Made by a program: the position numbers and the translations under genes. From Hymenobacter ginkgonis (GTDB lineage: Bacteria; Bacteroidota; Bacteroidia; Cytophagales; Hymenobacteraceae), in contig NZ_WQKZ01000001.1 in assembly GCF_009755225.1 (NCBI RefSeq), positions 868,001 through 932,000 of the forward strand: a stretch of 64,000 nucleotides of DNA, given 5' to 3'. Positions 1 to 9,252 of this stretch are shown piece after piece. The notes under the pieces are model-generated. The model was not told the origin of the DNA. It was given only the letters and a program-made list of their open reading frames with translations, and searched no databases. The number at the start of each line of letters is the position of its first letter. The stretch's first letter is position 1.

Positions 1-30
1 GGCTGGCAGCAGCCGTGCCACAGCTACAGT

Positions 31-1488
31 ATGCTAAAAAAATCATTGGAACTCCTGCGGCAGGAAGCCGCCGAATCGGGCACCGGCACGCTCAAGCGCA
101 CGCTCAACGGCGTGAGCCTCATTGCGCTGGGTATTGGCGTCATTATCGGAGCGGGCTTGTTTTCGCTCACCGGCCTGGCGGCCGCCAACCACGCGGGGCC
201 GGCCGTCACGCTCTCGTTTGTGGTGGCGGCGGTGGGCTGTGCCTTTTCGGCGCTGTGCTACGCCGAGTTTGCGGCGCTGGTGCCGGTGGCGGGCTCGGCC
301 TATACCTACTCCTACGCTACCATGGGCGAATTATTCGCCTGGATTATCGGCTGGGACCTCGTGCTCGAATACTCGGTGGGCGCCGCCACGGTGGCCATCA
401 GCTGGTCGCAGTACCTGCTGAAGTTTTTGGAGAAGTACGGCCTGCACCTGCCCGCCCGGCTCGTGCTCTCGCCCTTCGAAACCGCCACCCTGCACGATGG
501 CTCGGTGGTGCACGGCTACCTCAACCTGCCGGCTATGCTGGTGGTGCTCGCCATCACGGCCATCATCATTCGGGGCACGTCGGGCTCGGCGTGGTTTAAT
601 GCGCTGGTGGTGGCCCTGAAGGTGGCCGTGGTGCTGGTATTCATTGCGTTGGGTTGGAAATACATCGACCCGGCCAACTACCACCCCTTCATTCCGGCGA
701 ACACCGGCAAGTTTGGCGAGTTTGGCTGGAGCGGCATTTTGCGCGGTGCGGGCGTTATTTTCTTCGTCTTTATTGGCTTCGACATCGTGGCCACCATGGC
801 CCAAGAAACCAAAAACCCGCAGCGCAACATGCCCATCGGCATTCTGGGCTCGCTCATCGTCTGCACCATTCTGTTCGTGCTGTTCGGCTACGTGCTCACG
901 GGCCTGGCCAACTATACCGAGTTTAAAAACAGCGCCGCGCCGGTGGCCATTGCCATCGAAAAAACGCCCTACGCCTGGCTCAGCGGCGCCATTATCCTGG
1001 CAATTATGGTGGGCTACACGTCCGTGATTCTGGTCGATTTGCTAGGGCAGTCGCGGGTATTTTTCTCGATGTCGAAAGACGGCCTCCTACCCCCCGCTTT
1101 CTCCCGCATCCACCCCAAGTTTCGCACGCCGGTGCAGTCCAACTTGCTGCTGGGCGCGTTCATCAGCCTGTTTGCGGGCTTCGTGCCCATCAACGTAGTG
1201 GGCGAAATGGTGAGCATCGGCACGCTACTGGCCTTCGTGATGGTGTGCCTGGGTATCCTCATCCTGCGCAAAACCGACCCCGACGCGCCGCGCAGCTTCC
1301 GCACGCCGTGGGTGCCGCTGGTGCCCATCCTGGGCATTCTCACCTGCCTGGTAATGATGCTGAGTTTACCCTGGGAAACCTGGCTGCGGCTGGCCGTGTG
1401 GCTGGCCATCGGCCTGGCTATTTACTACGGCTACGGTAAAAAACACAGCAAGCTGCGCCAAGCCGCCAAAGGAAAATTAGTGGAATAA
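31..1488 (+). CDS. APC-superfamily amino acid permease
   Basis: Inner-membrane amino acid transporter of the APC superfamily, most like the cationic amino acid (CAT/YfnA) group. The first membrane helix carries the glycine-rich stretch GVIIGAGLFSLTG at about residues 36-48, the usual unwound substrate site of the family. About twelve hydrophobic segments follow, and 485 residues is the normal length. The substrate cannot be read from sequence. I took the first ATG, but the frame stays open to the window edge, so a few more N-terminal residues are possible. A clear intrinsic terminator follows 55 bases after the stop, so the gene ends its transcript here. Confidence 0.9.
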   Translation: MLKKSLELLRQEAAESGTGTLKRTLNGVSLIALGIGVIIGAGLFSLTGLAAANHAGPAVTLSFVVAAVGCAFSALCYAEFAALVPVAGSAYTYSYATMGELFAWIIGWDLVLEYSVGAATVAISWSQYLLKFLEKYGLHLPARLVLSPFETATLHDGSVVHGYLNLPAMLVVLAITAIIIRGTSGSAWFNALVVALKVAVVLVFIALGWKYIDPANYHPFIPANTGKFGEFGWSGILRGAGVIFFVFIGFDIVATMAQETKNPQRNMPIGILGSLIVCTILFVLFGYVLTGLANYTEFKNSAAPVAIAIEKTPYAWLSGAIILAIMVGYTSVILVDLLGQSRVFFSMSKDGLLPPAFSRIHPKFRTPVQSNLLLGAFISLFAGFVPINVVGEMVSIGTLLAFVMVCLGILILRKTDPDAPRSFRTPWVPLVPILGILTCLVMMLSLPWETWLRLAVWLAIGLAIYYGYGKKHSKLRQAAKGKLVE

Positions 1489-1542
1489 AATAGCCGGTTA
1501 TTCGCCTTTCGGCGAACACTTACGCGCTGGATTACCTTGTAT

Positions 1543-1579
1543 AAAAGCCGCCTCGGTAGTTTGCCAGGGCGGCTTTTTT
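1543..1579 (+). terminator. Intrinsic terminator after the permease gene
   Basis: The arms AAAAGCCGCC and GGCGGCTTTTTT are separated by a loop of about 16 bases and end in a T-run. It ends only about nine bases before the start chosen for the next gene, so that gene either has its own very short leader or is read through. Confidence 0.8.
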
Positions 1580-1587
1580 GTGCAAGC

Positions 1588-1869
1588 ATGACCGAGCCCC
1601 TCACCGACCAGCAAACCGACCGCATCATCGAAATGGCCTGGGAAGACCGCACGCCCTTCGAGGCCATATTTGCTCAGTTTGGGCTAAAGGAAAACGACGT
1701 AATCCGGCTGATGCGCCGCGAAATGAAGCCTTCCTCCTGGCGCATGTGGCGCGCTCGCGTGCAAGGCCGCGCCACCAAGCATCAAGTAAAAAGCGCCGTT
1801 GACGACGCGCGGTTTAAGTCAAATTTGCAGCGCAGCATTACGCACAATAAGATTTCTAAAAGGGGGTAG
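1588..1869 (+). CDS. DUF2805 / TIGR03643 family small protein
   Basis: A 93-residue protein matching the small DUF2805 (TIGR03643) family of Bacteroidota and Proteobacteria: it has the typical core IIEMAWEDRTPFEAI, then GLKENDVIRLMRREMKPSSW, then a basic C-terminus (WRARVQGRATKHQ). The core looks like a helix-turn-helix-sized helical domain, but no function is established for the family. I start at the ATG at 1588. The longer frame opening at 1537 would translate through the terminator hairpin of the preceding gene and is unlikely. No partner gene is evident nearby. Confidence 0.8.
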   Translation: MTEPLTDQQTDRIIEMAWEDRTPFEAIFAQFGLKENDVIRLMRREMKPSSWRMWRARVQGRATKHQVKSAVDDARFKSNLQRSITHNKISKRG

Positions 1870-1910
1870 GAGCGGTAGCTATAAGCCTGTTTGGGGTTTA
1901 GCAAAAAACC

Positions 1911-1955
1911 AAAAAGAACGTCATGCTGAGCTTGTCGAAGCATGACGTTCTTTTT
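1911..1955. repeat. REP-like inverted repeat 1
   Basis: Perfect 17-bp arms (1911-1927 and 1939-1955, core GAACGTCATGCT) around an 11-base loop GAGCTTGTCGA. A-rich and T-rich ends make it a possible two-way terminator between the convergent DUF2805 and hexosaminidase genes. It shares core and loop words with the repeats at 3955, 20166, 24512 and 62843. Confidence 0.85.
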
Positions 1956-2021
1956 TGCGTTTTATTAAGTTTTCTCTACGTGCTTCTAGGTGAGACCCCG
2001 CCGCATCCCACCCCCTGCTTT

Positions 2022-3890
2022 TTACTTGACCACTAGCTCGGCGGGGGGGCTGTGGCGGCCGTTGGGGGCGATGGCCACGGCCCGCACGGTGAGGCGGCGG
2101 CCCAGCGGCACAGCTACCGGCTGGGTGTAGAGGTCGGTGGTTTCGTCGGGCAGCTTGCCATCCAGGGTGTAGTGAATTTGAGCGCCCGGCACCAGCGAGC
2201 GCAGCGTGAACACAGCCTTGCCGCCCTGCACTACCTGGCTGGCGCTGTCGAGGCCCAAGGGCTCGGGCACGCGGTAGTTGATTTTGTGGAGGTCGAGGTG
2301 GGCGTATTGCTGGCCCAGGCGCGGCAGGAAAGCGGCGTAACTCTTCTGGGCGGCGGGCGTCCAGGCCACTTCGGCCACGGCCAGCAGGCGCGGAAACAGC
2401 ATGTACTCGGCCTTGGCGGGGGTCGTGATGTACTCGGTCCAGAGGTTGGCCTGCACCCCCAAAATGTGCCGCTGCTGGGCCGGCGTCAGCTCGGCGGGCA
2501 GCGGGTTGTAGCTGTACACTTTTTCGAGGGGTAGGAAGCCGCCTATCATTTGGGGCTCGTAGGGGCTGAAAGGGTGGGGGTTCTGGCCGTAGTCGAGGTA
2601 CACGTGGGTGGTGGGCGTCATCACCACGTCGTGGTCGAGTTTAGCGGCTTCGATGCCGCCTTTTTCGCCGCGCCAACTCATGACGGTGGCGCGGGGCGAA
2701 ATGCCGCCCTCCAAAATTTCATCCCAGCCGATGAGCTTCTTGCCCTTGCTCGTCAAAAACTGCTCGATGCGGCGGTTGAACCAACCCTGCACCTGCTCCA
2801 CGTTGGTGTAGCCTTCCTTCTTCATAATATCCTGCACCAGCGCGCTTTCCTTCCAGCGCGTTTTGGGGGCCTCGTCGCCGCCAATGTGCACGTAGCGACC
2901 CGGAAAAAGCTGGCTCACTTCAGCCAGCACGTTCTCGAAAAACTGAATGGTGGCCTCGCTCGGGCACACGATGTCCTCGTTCACGCCCCACATCGGCCAG
3001 GGCGTGTAGGGGCCGGGCCGGCACGCCAGCTCGGGGTAGGCGGCCAAGATGGCCACCGAGTGGCCCGGCATCTCAATTTCGGGCACAATGGTGACGTAGC
3101 GCCGCTGGGCATACGCCACCACCTCCTTAATTTGGGCTTGGGTGTAGAACCCGCCGTAGGGCGTGCCGTCGTACTTAAAATCGGCGGGCGTTTTGAGCAG
3201 TGGCTGCGAGCCGATGAGGGTTTCCTGGCGGAAGGCGCTCACCTGCGTCAGCTTGGGGTATTTCTTAATCTCGATGCGCCAGCCCTGGTCGTCGGTCAGG
3301 TGCCAGTGGAAGGTATTGAGTTTATAAGCGGCTATAAAATCAATGTATTTCTTGACGAATGACACCGGGAAGAAGTGCCGGCTCACGTCGAGGTGCCCCC
3401 CGCGCCAGCCAAAGGCTGGCTGGTCCTGGATGCGCACAAATGGCACGCGCGCGGCGCCGGCCGCGGGCCGCGCCGGCAGCAGCTGCAATAGCGTTTGGGC
3501 GCCGTAGAACAAGCCCGCACCGCCCGCCGCCGCAATGCGCGCACCGCTCTTGTCCACCGTTAGCTGGTAGGCTTCGGAGTTAGCCCCGGCGGGCGTGCTC
3601 ACTAGCCGAATTTGCGCCGTGGCGGCGCTGGTAGTGAGGGTGGCCGTTTTGCCCAGCAGCGCCAGTTGCTCGCGCAGCAGGCCGGCCACGTTCAGCTCGT
3701 CCGGGCTTTGGGCATAGATGCGTAAGGTGGCGGGCAGTGCGTACGTGCCTGCCGAGGTCTGCACGCTGCGCGGCAGGGGCACCAGGCCCAAGGAGGGGGT
3801 AGGGGGCGCCTGAGCTAGTGCCGAGTAGGTAGCTAGGCTGGCAGCAAAAAGGACGAGGTACTTACCAAGCAAAGGAAATTTGGGGGGCAT
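2022..3890 (-). CDS. Family GH20 beta-N-acetylhexosaminidase, secreted
   Basis: Removes terminal beta-linked GlcNAc (or GalNAc) from glycans outside the cytoplasm. Residues 1-27 form a signal peptide ending ALAQA. A GH20 N-terminal alpha/beta domain (about 30-145) precedes the catalytic barrel (about 150-510), which holds FHWHLTDDQGWR and the catalytic pair Asp339-Glu340 in HIGGDEAPKTRW. The last 70 residues look like the C-terminal beta domain often attached to hexosaminidases (IHYTLDG, then VRAVAI). The length of 622 is normal. It is the third gene after susC and susD, 146 bases past susD with a REP-like hairpin in the gap, and is probably transcribed with them. Confidence 0.93.
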   Translation of the reverse strand: MPPKFPLLGKYLVLFAASLATYSALAQAPPTPSLGLVPLPRSVQTSAGTYALPATLRIYAQSPDELNVAGLLREQLALLGKTATLTTSAATAQIRLVSTPAGANSEAYQLTVDKSGARIAAAGGAGLFYGAQTLLQLLPARPAAGAARVPFVRIQDQPAFGWRGGHLDVSRHFFPVSFVKKYIDFIAAYKLNTFHWHLTDDQGWRIEIKKYPKLTQVSAFRQETLIGSQPLLKTPADFKYDGTPYGGFYTQAQIKEVVAYAQRRYVTIVPEIEMPGHSVAILAAYPELACRPGPYTPWPMWGVNEDIVCPSEATIQFFENVLAEVSQLFPGRYVHIGGDEAPKTRWKESALVQDIMKKEGYTNVEQVQGWFNRRIEQFLTSKGKKLIGWDEILEGGISPRATVMSWRGEKGGIEAAKLDHDVVMTPTTHVYLDYGQNPHPFSPYEPQMIGGFLPLEKVYSYNPLPAELTPAQQRHILGVQANLWTEYITTPAKAEYMLFPRLLAVAEVAWTPAAQKSYAAFLPRLGQQYAHLDLHKINYRVPEPLGLDSASQVVQGGKAVFTLRSLVPGAQIHYTLDGKLPDETTDLYTQPVAVPLGRRLTVRAVAIAPNGRHSPPAELVVK

Positions 3891-3954
3891 GAGGTGGGCG
3901 CTGGAAAAAAGCGCGGTTAAATGAACCGCAGCGAAGAAATGGCAATTTTAAAAA

Positions 3955-3995
3955 CAAGGACGTCATGCTGCGCTTGCCGCAGCATGACGTCCTTG
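3955..3995. repeat. REP-like inverted repeat 2
   Basis: Perfect 18-bp arms (3955-3972 and 3978-3995) around the five-base loop CTTGC; the core is GGACGTCATGCTGCG. It lies between the susD stop and the GH20 start. It could lower expression of the downstream gene or protect the 3' end of the susCD message. Confidence 0.85.
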
Positions 3996-4036
3996 GTAGT
4001 TAGCTAGTTGAAACTAGTCAATACTAAGCAAGCGCC

Positions 4037-5614
4037 TTACTTATCCCAGTACACGCGGCCCAGCAAGTTGTCGCCGCCCGTAACGGCAGTGCTGGCAGCT
4101 TTGTAATTAGTGGGGTTGCTCGTGATTTCGCCGGTGGGGTAGGGGAAGCGGCGCGGAATCTGGCCGTTGGTGGCGTTGTTGGGGTACACTACCGGCGTGA
4201 GGGTGGGGTAGCCGGTGCGCCGCCAGTTGCTCCACGCTTCGTAAAAATCAAGCATCGAGCAGGTGAGGGCCCAGTACTGCGTATTAATCTGCTCCAAGCC
4301 TTGGGCCGCCGTATAGGGGTGAGCCGCCAGGTAGGCGGTAATGTCGGCTGGGGCCACGGTCATCGTGGCGTCATACTGGCTGAGGTAGCTCATGGCCGAC
4401 GTGACGCCGGCCGTGTAGTGCTGGGCGGCGCTGCCCAGGTTGAAGCGCTGGGCAGCATCGGCCAGCAGCAGCTCCGACTCGGCATAGGTGAGAATGAACG
4501 CGGGGCCAGTCCGCTTAATCATGCCGGGGTTGGGCGAGGAGTAGTCGGGGAAGGTGGTATAGCCCGGCGCCGTCGAGATGTCGTAGGCGGCCCGGCCGCT
4601 CAGGTCGCGGCCGTTGGGCATGCCCTTTTGCGCGGCCGCAGTCGTGACGAAGTTGGCGTTCTGCGTTTTAGAACCGTCCGAGAGGTAAAGCTGCGTCACC
4701 GCGATTTTAGAAAGGCGCGGGTCGTTGTTGGTTTTCAAGTAGTTAATGAAAGTCTGCGACCACTTCACGTAGTAGTGCTCCTGGCCGCCATCGCCGAGCA
4801 GCACCTGGCTGTTGCGGTTTTGGGTGGCGCGGCCGCCGGCCACGTCGAAAAGAACGTAGGCATTGTCGGCGTCGCTAGTCATGGTTTTGCCCTGCACTTG
4901 GGTAGCAATGGCCTGCGCCTTAGCGGGGTCTACCTTCAGCAGGCGCATGCCCAGGCGCAGCAGCAGGGTGTTGCTGAAGCGCTGCCACTGCGCGATGTTG
5001 CCCTTGTAAAAAACGTCGCCCGAGGCAATGTCGGCGCCTGGGTCGAGGGCAGCCGAGGCCTCGGTCACTTCCTTAATCAGGTCGTTGTAGATGTCCTGCT
5101 GCTTGTCGTAAACGGGGGTAATAATGCCCTGGTAGTAGCCCTGGCCGGCCTGCGAGTACGGCGCGTCGCCGTACAGGTCCGTGATGCGCTCCATAATAAG
5201 TGCGCGCATGATGCGAGCTATCTGGTGCAGGTTTTTGTACTGCGGCTTGCCGTCGGTGGAAGCCACGAGGTCCGTCACCGATTTCACCTGCTCCGAGTAC
5301 GCCCGTTCCCAGTAGGCGGCGGTGTAGCCTTCGTTGAGCAGGTACTTATCGCCGGCCCAGTAGCTGATAACCGACGACATGCCCTGCATGAAGGTGGCGC
5401 AGTAAATGAGGTTGCCGCGCCAGGTTTCGTAGGCAAAGTCGGTGCTGCCGGTGTAGGTGAGCTGCGACTGCGTGAGCAGGTAGTTGGCATCGAACGAGGC
5501 CTGGCTGTAGGTCGTCGGGTTGGTGTTGATTTCCTTAAATCTATCGGTACAGCTGCTGGCCAGCAGCAGGGCCGCGCTGGCGAGCACAGTGGTCTTAGTG
5601 AACAGGCTTTTCAT
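4037..5614 (-). CDS. SusD/RagB-like nutrient-binding lipoprotein
   Basis: Surface glycan-binding lipoprotein that works as a lid on the SusC partner channel. It belongs to the SusD-like group with the N-terminal pattern DRFKEINTNPTTYSQ and an all-helical TPR-like fold. I start at MKSLFTKT (5614) because the lipoprotein signal then runs straight into the lipobox LLLASSC; an ATG four codons upstream is less likely. At 525 residues the length is usual. It lies 36 bases after susC and before the GH20 gene, so the three form a polysaccharide-utilisation unit. The glycan bound is inferred from the neighbours, not from this protein. Confidence 0.9.
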   Translation of the reverse strand: MKSLFTKTTVLASAALLLASSCTDRFKEINTNPTTYSQASFDANYLLTQSQLTYTGSTDFAYETWRGNLIYCATFMQGMSSVISYWAGDKYLLNEGYTAAYWERAYSEQVKSVTDLVASTDGKPQYKNLHQIARIMRALIMERITDLYGDAPYSQAGQGYYQGIITPVYDKQQDIYNDLIKEVTEASAALDPGADIASGDVFYKGNIAQWQRFSNTLLLRLGMRLLKVDPAKAQAIATQVQGKTMTSDADNAYVLFDVAGGRATQNRNSQVLLGDGGQEHYYVKWSQTFINYLKTNNDPRLSKIAVTQLYLSDGSKTQNANFVTTAAAQKGMPNGRDLSGRAAYDISTAPGYTTFPDYSSPNPGMIKRTGPAFILTYAESELLLADAAQRFNLGSAAQHYTAGVTSAMSYLSQYDATMTVAPADITAYLAAHPYTAAQGLEQINTQYWALTCSMLDFYEAWSNWRRTGYPTLTPVVYPNNATNGQIPRRFPYPTGEITSNPTNYKAASTAVTGGDNLLGRVYWDK

Positions 5615-5650
5615 ATAGCAAGGCATTGAAAATGAACGGAGTGGCAGGCG

Positions 5651-8600
5651 CTAGAATTTGGCGTTCAGGTTGAGGCCGAACGTGCGCGACGGCGGCACGC
5701 CGCCCAGTTCCAGGCCCTGCGTAAAGGCATTGTAGCTGCCCTCGGGGTCGATGTTGTCGGTGAGGCGCCGGAAGAAAAACAGGTTGCGGGCCACCAGGCT
5801 CAGCGTCAGCCGCTGAATTTTGTTGCCAAACAGCGCGCTCGGAAACGAGTAGCCCAGGGTGATTTGCCGCAGCTTGATAAAGCTGGCATCCTGCACAAAC
5901 TGGCTGCTCACGTTGTTGGCCAGCGTGCCGTAGTAGGTGGCGGCATCGAGCTTATCGGGGCCGAAAGTACCCTCGCGGTTGACCAGTGTTTCCTTGCGCA
6001 AGCCAAAAATGGTGGCGTAGTAGTCGGTGGCCGAGAAGATTTTGCCTCCAAACTTACCGTCAATCAGCACGCCCATGTTGAAGCGGCCCAGGGTAAAGTC
6101 GTTGCTCCAGCCCATCGTCCAGGGGTGGAAGGCGGTGCCGAAGGAAGTTAAGTTACCGCGCAGCGGCACGCCGTTGGTCGTTAGGGCAATCGAGCCGTCG
6201 GCGTTGCGGCTGTAGTCGTAGGCCAGCACCTGGCCAAACGGCTTGCCCACTTGCTGCCCCAAAAAGCCTACCCCCGAGCGGGAGGTGGCGTACACCGACT
6301 GCTGCTGGTCGGCGGCCAAGGACAGCACCGTGTTCTTGTTGTAGGCCGCGTTGAAGGAAGACGTCCAAGTGAAGGTGCTGGTTTTCACGGGTAAGATGGT
6401 CAGCAGCATCTCTACCCCCTTATTTTCCATCTCGCCGGCGTTCAGCACCGCGCCCGAGTAGCCGGAGGTGCCCGAGGCTGGGGTGTTCACGATTTCACCG
6501 GTCGATTTCTTTTTGTAGAACGTCAAATCCAGCCGCAAGCGGTTTTGGAGGAAGGCCAGCTCGGTGCCCACTTCCACTTCGCTGGCCCTAGAGGCGCGCA
6601 GGTTGCGGTTCGGAATGTTGGCATCAGAAGGCCCGCCGTAGGGTACGCCGTTGAGGGTAGTGGCCGACAGCGAGTAGTTGAGCTGGGTCTGGAAAGGCCC
6701 GGTAGCCTGGCCCACTTGCGAGTAGCCCGCCCGGATTTTACCAAACGACAGGATTTCCGGCTTCCACAGCTCCGAGAATACGAACGAGCCGCTCACGCCG
6801 GGGTAGGTGCTGCCCAGGTCATTGCTGACGCCTGGCGTGGCCAGCGACGAAAACCAGTCGCGCCGCACGGTACCCGTCAAATACAGAAATTCCTTGTAGG
6901 ATAAATCCAGCGAGCCGTACACCGACTGCACTTCGAGGTCGGTGAAAATGGGCGTCACGGTCCGCGTTTTGGTGTTGCCGAGCGTGTTGATGCCGGCCAC
7001 GGCAAAGTCGCTGCCCGAGTTAGAAAAACCGTCCTGCTTGGTGCGGCGGTAGCTAGCCCCCACGTTGGGCGTGAAGGTAAACGCCTCGCCCACGTGGAAC
7101 GCCTTGCCCACCAGCCCATCGACGTTGAGGTCCGTAAACTGCGAAGTGATTTCCGTAATGCTGCCCAGCGGGCGGTAGGCCGTGCCCGAGGGCGTCACGG
7201 TGGTGAGGCGGTCGTTGTAGCCATCGCGCCCTACCCGCCCCTGAAAGAACAAGCCGTTGTCGAGGGTGTAGCGAGCCGTGATGTTGGAGAGCAAGCGCTC
7301 GCGCTTGGTGTTGCTTACAAACTGATAGGCTGCAAAATAGGGATTGGTATTGTAGAGGTTGCCCGAGTTGAAGGTGAACTCGTTGCCGTTGGCCAGGGTA
7401 CCATTGCCGTTGGGGCCGCGCAGGTCGCGCACATCGAGGCTGGTAGGCAAAAAGGCCACGTTGAAGTTGGCATTGCCCGCACCGTCCGACAGGATGGGCC
7501 GGTTCCGGGCCTGCTCCAGAATGTAGTTGGCCCGCACGTCGATGGTCAGGTGCTTAAACGGGTCAAAAGTGCCCACCACGTTAAACGTCTGGCGGTCGAG
7601 GCGCGAGTTGGGTATCACGGCCTTATTGGCCAAGTCGCTGGCCGACAAGCGTACCGTGCCCCCCGTAAAGCTCTTGTTGAACGCAATAGTATTGGTGAGC
7701 GCCCCGCCCGTTTGGTAAAAGTTGCGCACGTTGTCGCGCTGCGCCGAGTAGGGCCGCAGGGTCCCGTCGAACTGCACCACTTGCGAGCCATCGAGCCGCC
7801 CGCCCCAACTAGAGTTGCCCGATTGGGCCGCGGCCGCCGCCGTGGTCGGCTTCGTGTTGTTGGCGCCCTGGCCGTAGTCGTACTGCCAATCGGTGAGGGT
7901 AAATACCCGCTGCACCACGTAGTTGCTGTTGAATTCGATGCCGTCGTTGCCCTTGGCGCTCTTGGTCGTTATCAAGATAACGCCGGCCTTGGCCCGGTAG
8001 CCGTACAGGGCCGAGGCGGCCGCACCCTTCAGCACCGAAATCGACTCAATGTCGTCGGGGTTGAGGTTGGAAATGGGGTCGCCGAAGTCGGGCGCGTTGT
8101 CGTACTGCCCGCCGCTGTTGCCAATGGTGGCCCCGGCGCCGCCGCTGGGCTGGCTTTCTACCGGCACCCCGTTGATGACGTAGAGCGGCTGGTTGGTTTG
8201 GTTGATGCTCGACACCCCCCGAATAATGACGTTGCTCGACGAGCCCGGCCCGCCGGCCGTGGAGTTCACGTTCAGGCCGGCCACCTTGCCCACCAAGGAG
8301 TTGGCGATGTTGGTTTCGCGGGCCACCGTGAGGCTGGGCCCCGCTATCTCCGTCACGGAGTAGCCGAGGGTTTTGCGCTCGCGCGAGATGTTCAGGGCCG
8401 TGACTACTACTTCGTCTAGCGCCTGGTTGCTCTCGCTCAAGGTTACGTTCACCACCGACCGGCCGCCTACCCGTACCCTTTGTGCATTGTAGCCAATCGA
8501 CGAGAATACCAGCGTGGCCGTGTCGCCCACCGCCACCGAGTACGTTCCCTCCGCTGTGGTGCTGACGCCCAGCGTAGTGCCCCGCACCACCACCGTAGTG

Positions 8601-8716
8601 CCCGGCAGGCCGCTGCCCCTCTCATCGGTTACCCTACCGGTTACGGTGTGGGTTTGGGCCACCACCAAGCCGGGCAGGCAGAGCAGGGGTAGCAAAAGCC
8701 AAGTAGATTTTTCCAT
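5651..8716 (-). CDS. SusC/RagA TonB-linked outer-membrane transporter
   Basis: Outer-membrane beta-barrel that imports oligosaccharides with energy from TonB, paired with the SusD-like lipoprotein downstream. After a signal peptide (MEKSTWLLLPLLCLPGLVVAQ) comes a carboxypeptidase-regulatory-like domain (about 24-105: VTGRVTDERGSGLPGTTVVV). Next is a plug with the usual QPLYVINGVPVE and LNPDDIESISVLKGAAASALYG, then a barrel ending in a terminal aromatic residue. I start at 8716, where the signal peptide begins; the frame runs 22 codons further up without looking like a signal. The protein has 1021 residues, normal for SusC. The promoter lies about 430 bases upstream. Confidence 0.93.
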   Translation of the reverse strand: MEKSTWLLLPLLCLPGLVVAQTHTVTGRVTDERGSGLPGTTVVVRGTTLGVSTTAEGTYSVAVGDTATLVFSSIGYNAQRVRVGGRSVVNVTLSESNQALDEVVVTALNISRERKTLGYSVTEIAGPSLTVARETNIANSLVGKVAGLNVNSTAGGPGSSSNVIIRGVSSINQTNQPLYVINGVPVESQPSGGAGATIGNSGGQYDNAPDFGDPISNLNPDDIESISVLKGAAASALYGYRAKAGVILITTKSAKGNDGIEFNSNYVVQRVFTLTDWQYDYGQGANNTKPTTAAAAAQSGNSSWGGRLDGSQVVQFDGTLRPYSAQRDNVRNFYQTGGALTNTIAFNKSFTGGTVRLSASDLANKAVIPNSRLDRQTFNVVGTFDPFKHLTIDVRANYILEQARNRPILSDGAGNANFNVAFLPTSLDVRDLRGPNGNGTLANGNEFTFNSGNLYNTNPYFAAYQFVSNTKRERLLSNITARYTLDNGLFFQGRVGRDGYNDRLTTVTPSGTAYRPLGSITEITSQFTDLNVDGLVGKAFHVGEAFTFTPNVGASYRRTKQDGFSNSGSDFAVAGINTLGNTKTRTVTPIFTDLEVQSVYGSLDLSYKEFLYLTGTVRRDWFSSLATPGVSNDLGSTYPGVSGSFVFSELWKPEILSFGKIRAGYSQVGQATGPFQTQLNYSLSATTLNGVPYGGPSDANIPNRNLRASRASEVEVGTELAFLQNRLRLDLTFYKKKSTGEIVNTPASGTSGYSGAVLNAGEMENKGVEMLLTILPVKTSTFTWTSSFNAAYNKNTVLSLAADQQQSVYATSRSGVGFLGQQVGKPFGQVLAYDYSRNADGSIALTTNGVPLRGNLTSFGTAFHPWTMGWSNDFTLGRFNMGVLIDGKFGGKIFSATDYYATIFGLRKETLVNREGTFGPDKLDAATYYGTLANNVSSQFVQDASFIKLRQITLGYSFPSALFGNKIQRLTLSLVARNLFFFRRLTDNIDPEGSYNAFTQGLELGGVPPSRTFGLNLNAKF

Positions 8717-9149
8717 AAGCTTGCAAGGGATTGAGCGTGAAAAGAAACCAGACAACACCAACCGCCAGGCCAGCCCCCGCATCGCCGCGGGGGTGCTGGT
8801 TGCTAGGCGGGTAAGTAAGCAATCGAGAAATAAAAGCTATTCAGACAAAGCCCGGCCTAGCAAGAGGGGGTAGCCGGCTTTAATGCTTGGCAAACTGGTA
8901 GCGCCTGGGCTGGCCAGGGGCTGCGGCGGGTACTTGGCAAGGAGGACGGAATCAGTCAGGGCGGAGCAGTTGCTTCAACGCCTTGGCTACTGAAGGGCCA
9001 CGCGCCCCGTTGGGGACGCGCTGGTTGGTAGGCCGGGTACTAGCCGGCGGCATTCGCTAGGCAGGCAGTCGAAAAGGGCCGGCTGCACCGGGTAGGGCAG
9101 GAGGGGTGTTTTGGCAATAACTGGTGCTCGTTCGCCACGCTACTGGGCT
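8717..9149 (-). other. Long untranslated leader of the susC operon
   Basis: About 430 bases lie between the predicted promoter and the susC start. I find no convincing reading frame, tRNA or known riboswitch fold in it; it is GC-rich with short imperfect inverted repeats only. It may hold post-transcriptional control, but nothing in the sequence proves it. Confidence 0.4.
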
Positions 9150-9180
9150 CAAACATACTGGTTTAACTGGTGTAAAACAA
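9150..9180 (-). promoter_or_regulatory. Predicted susC operon promoter
   Basis: On the minus strand, TTG (9178-9180) is followed after exactly 20 bases by TATGTTTG (9150-9157). This fits the Bacteroidota consensus TTTG, 19-21 bp, TAnnTTTG. The spacer shares TTAC-NN-CAGTTA with the nagB promoter at 13738. Confidence 0.7.
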
Positions 9181-9196
9181 GTTGATGAAATAAAAA

Positions 9197-9212
9197 TGTG
9201 TGCGCACACGCA
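9197..9212. promoter_or_regulatory. Predicted LacI-type operator, susC copy
   Basis: The 16-mer TGTGTGCGCACACGCA contains the perfect 12-bp palindrome GTGTGCGCACAC (9198-9209). Its centre is 50 bp from the centre of the susC -7 element, so it lies upstream of the -33 element, a position that suits activation more than blocking. The same 16-mer occurs before nagB, and the local regulator gene encodes a LacI-type protein. Confidence 0.7.
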
Positions 9213-9252
9213 AAAAAATACTAGTTGCCCACTACGGCCCTGCTTATCGAGG

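Noticed and set aside
7094-8419. A 441-codon open frame opposite susC (and similar ones opposite susD and GH20)
   Set aside because: Long antisense frames are common in GC-rich genes. The composition (runs of Gly, Val, Ala, Arg, His) and lack of any motif mark them as shadows.
9197-9212. The palindrome TGTGTGCGCACA as a CRP-type site
   Set aside because: CRP-type sites have a 6-bp gap between TGTGA and TCACA half-sites. Here the palindrome is continuous, and the neighbouring regulator is LacI-type.
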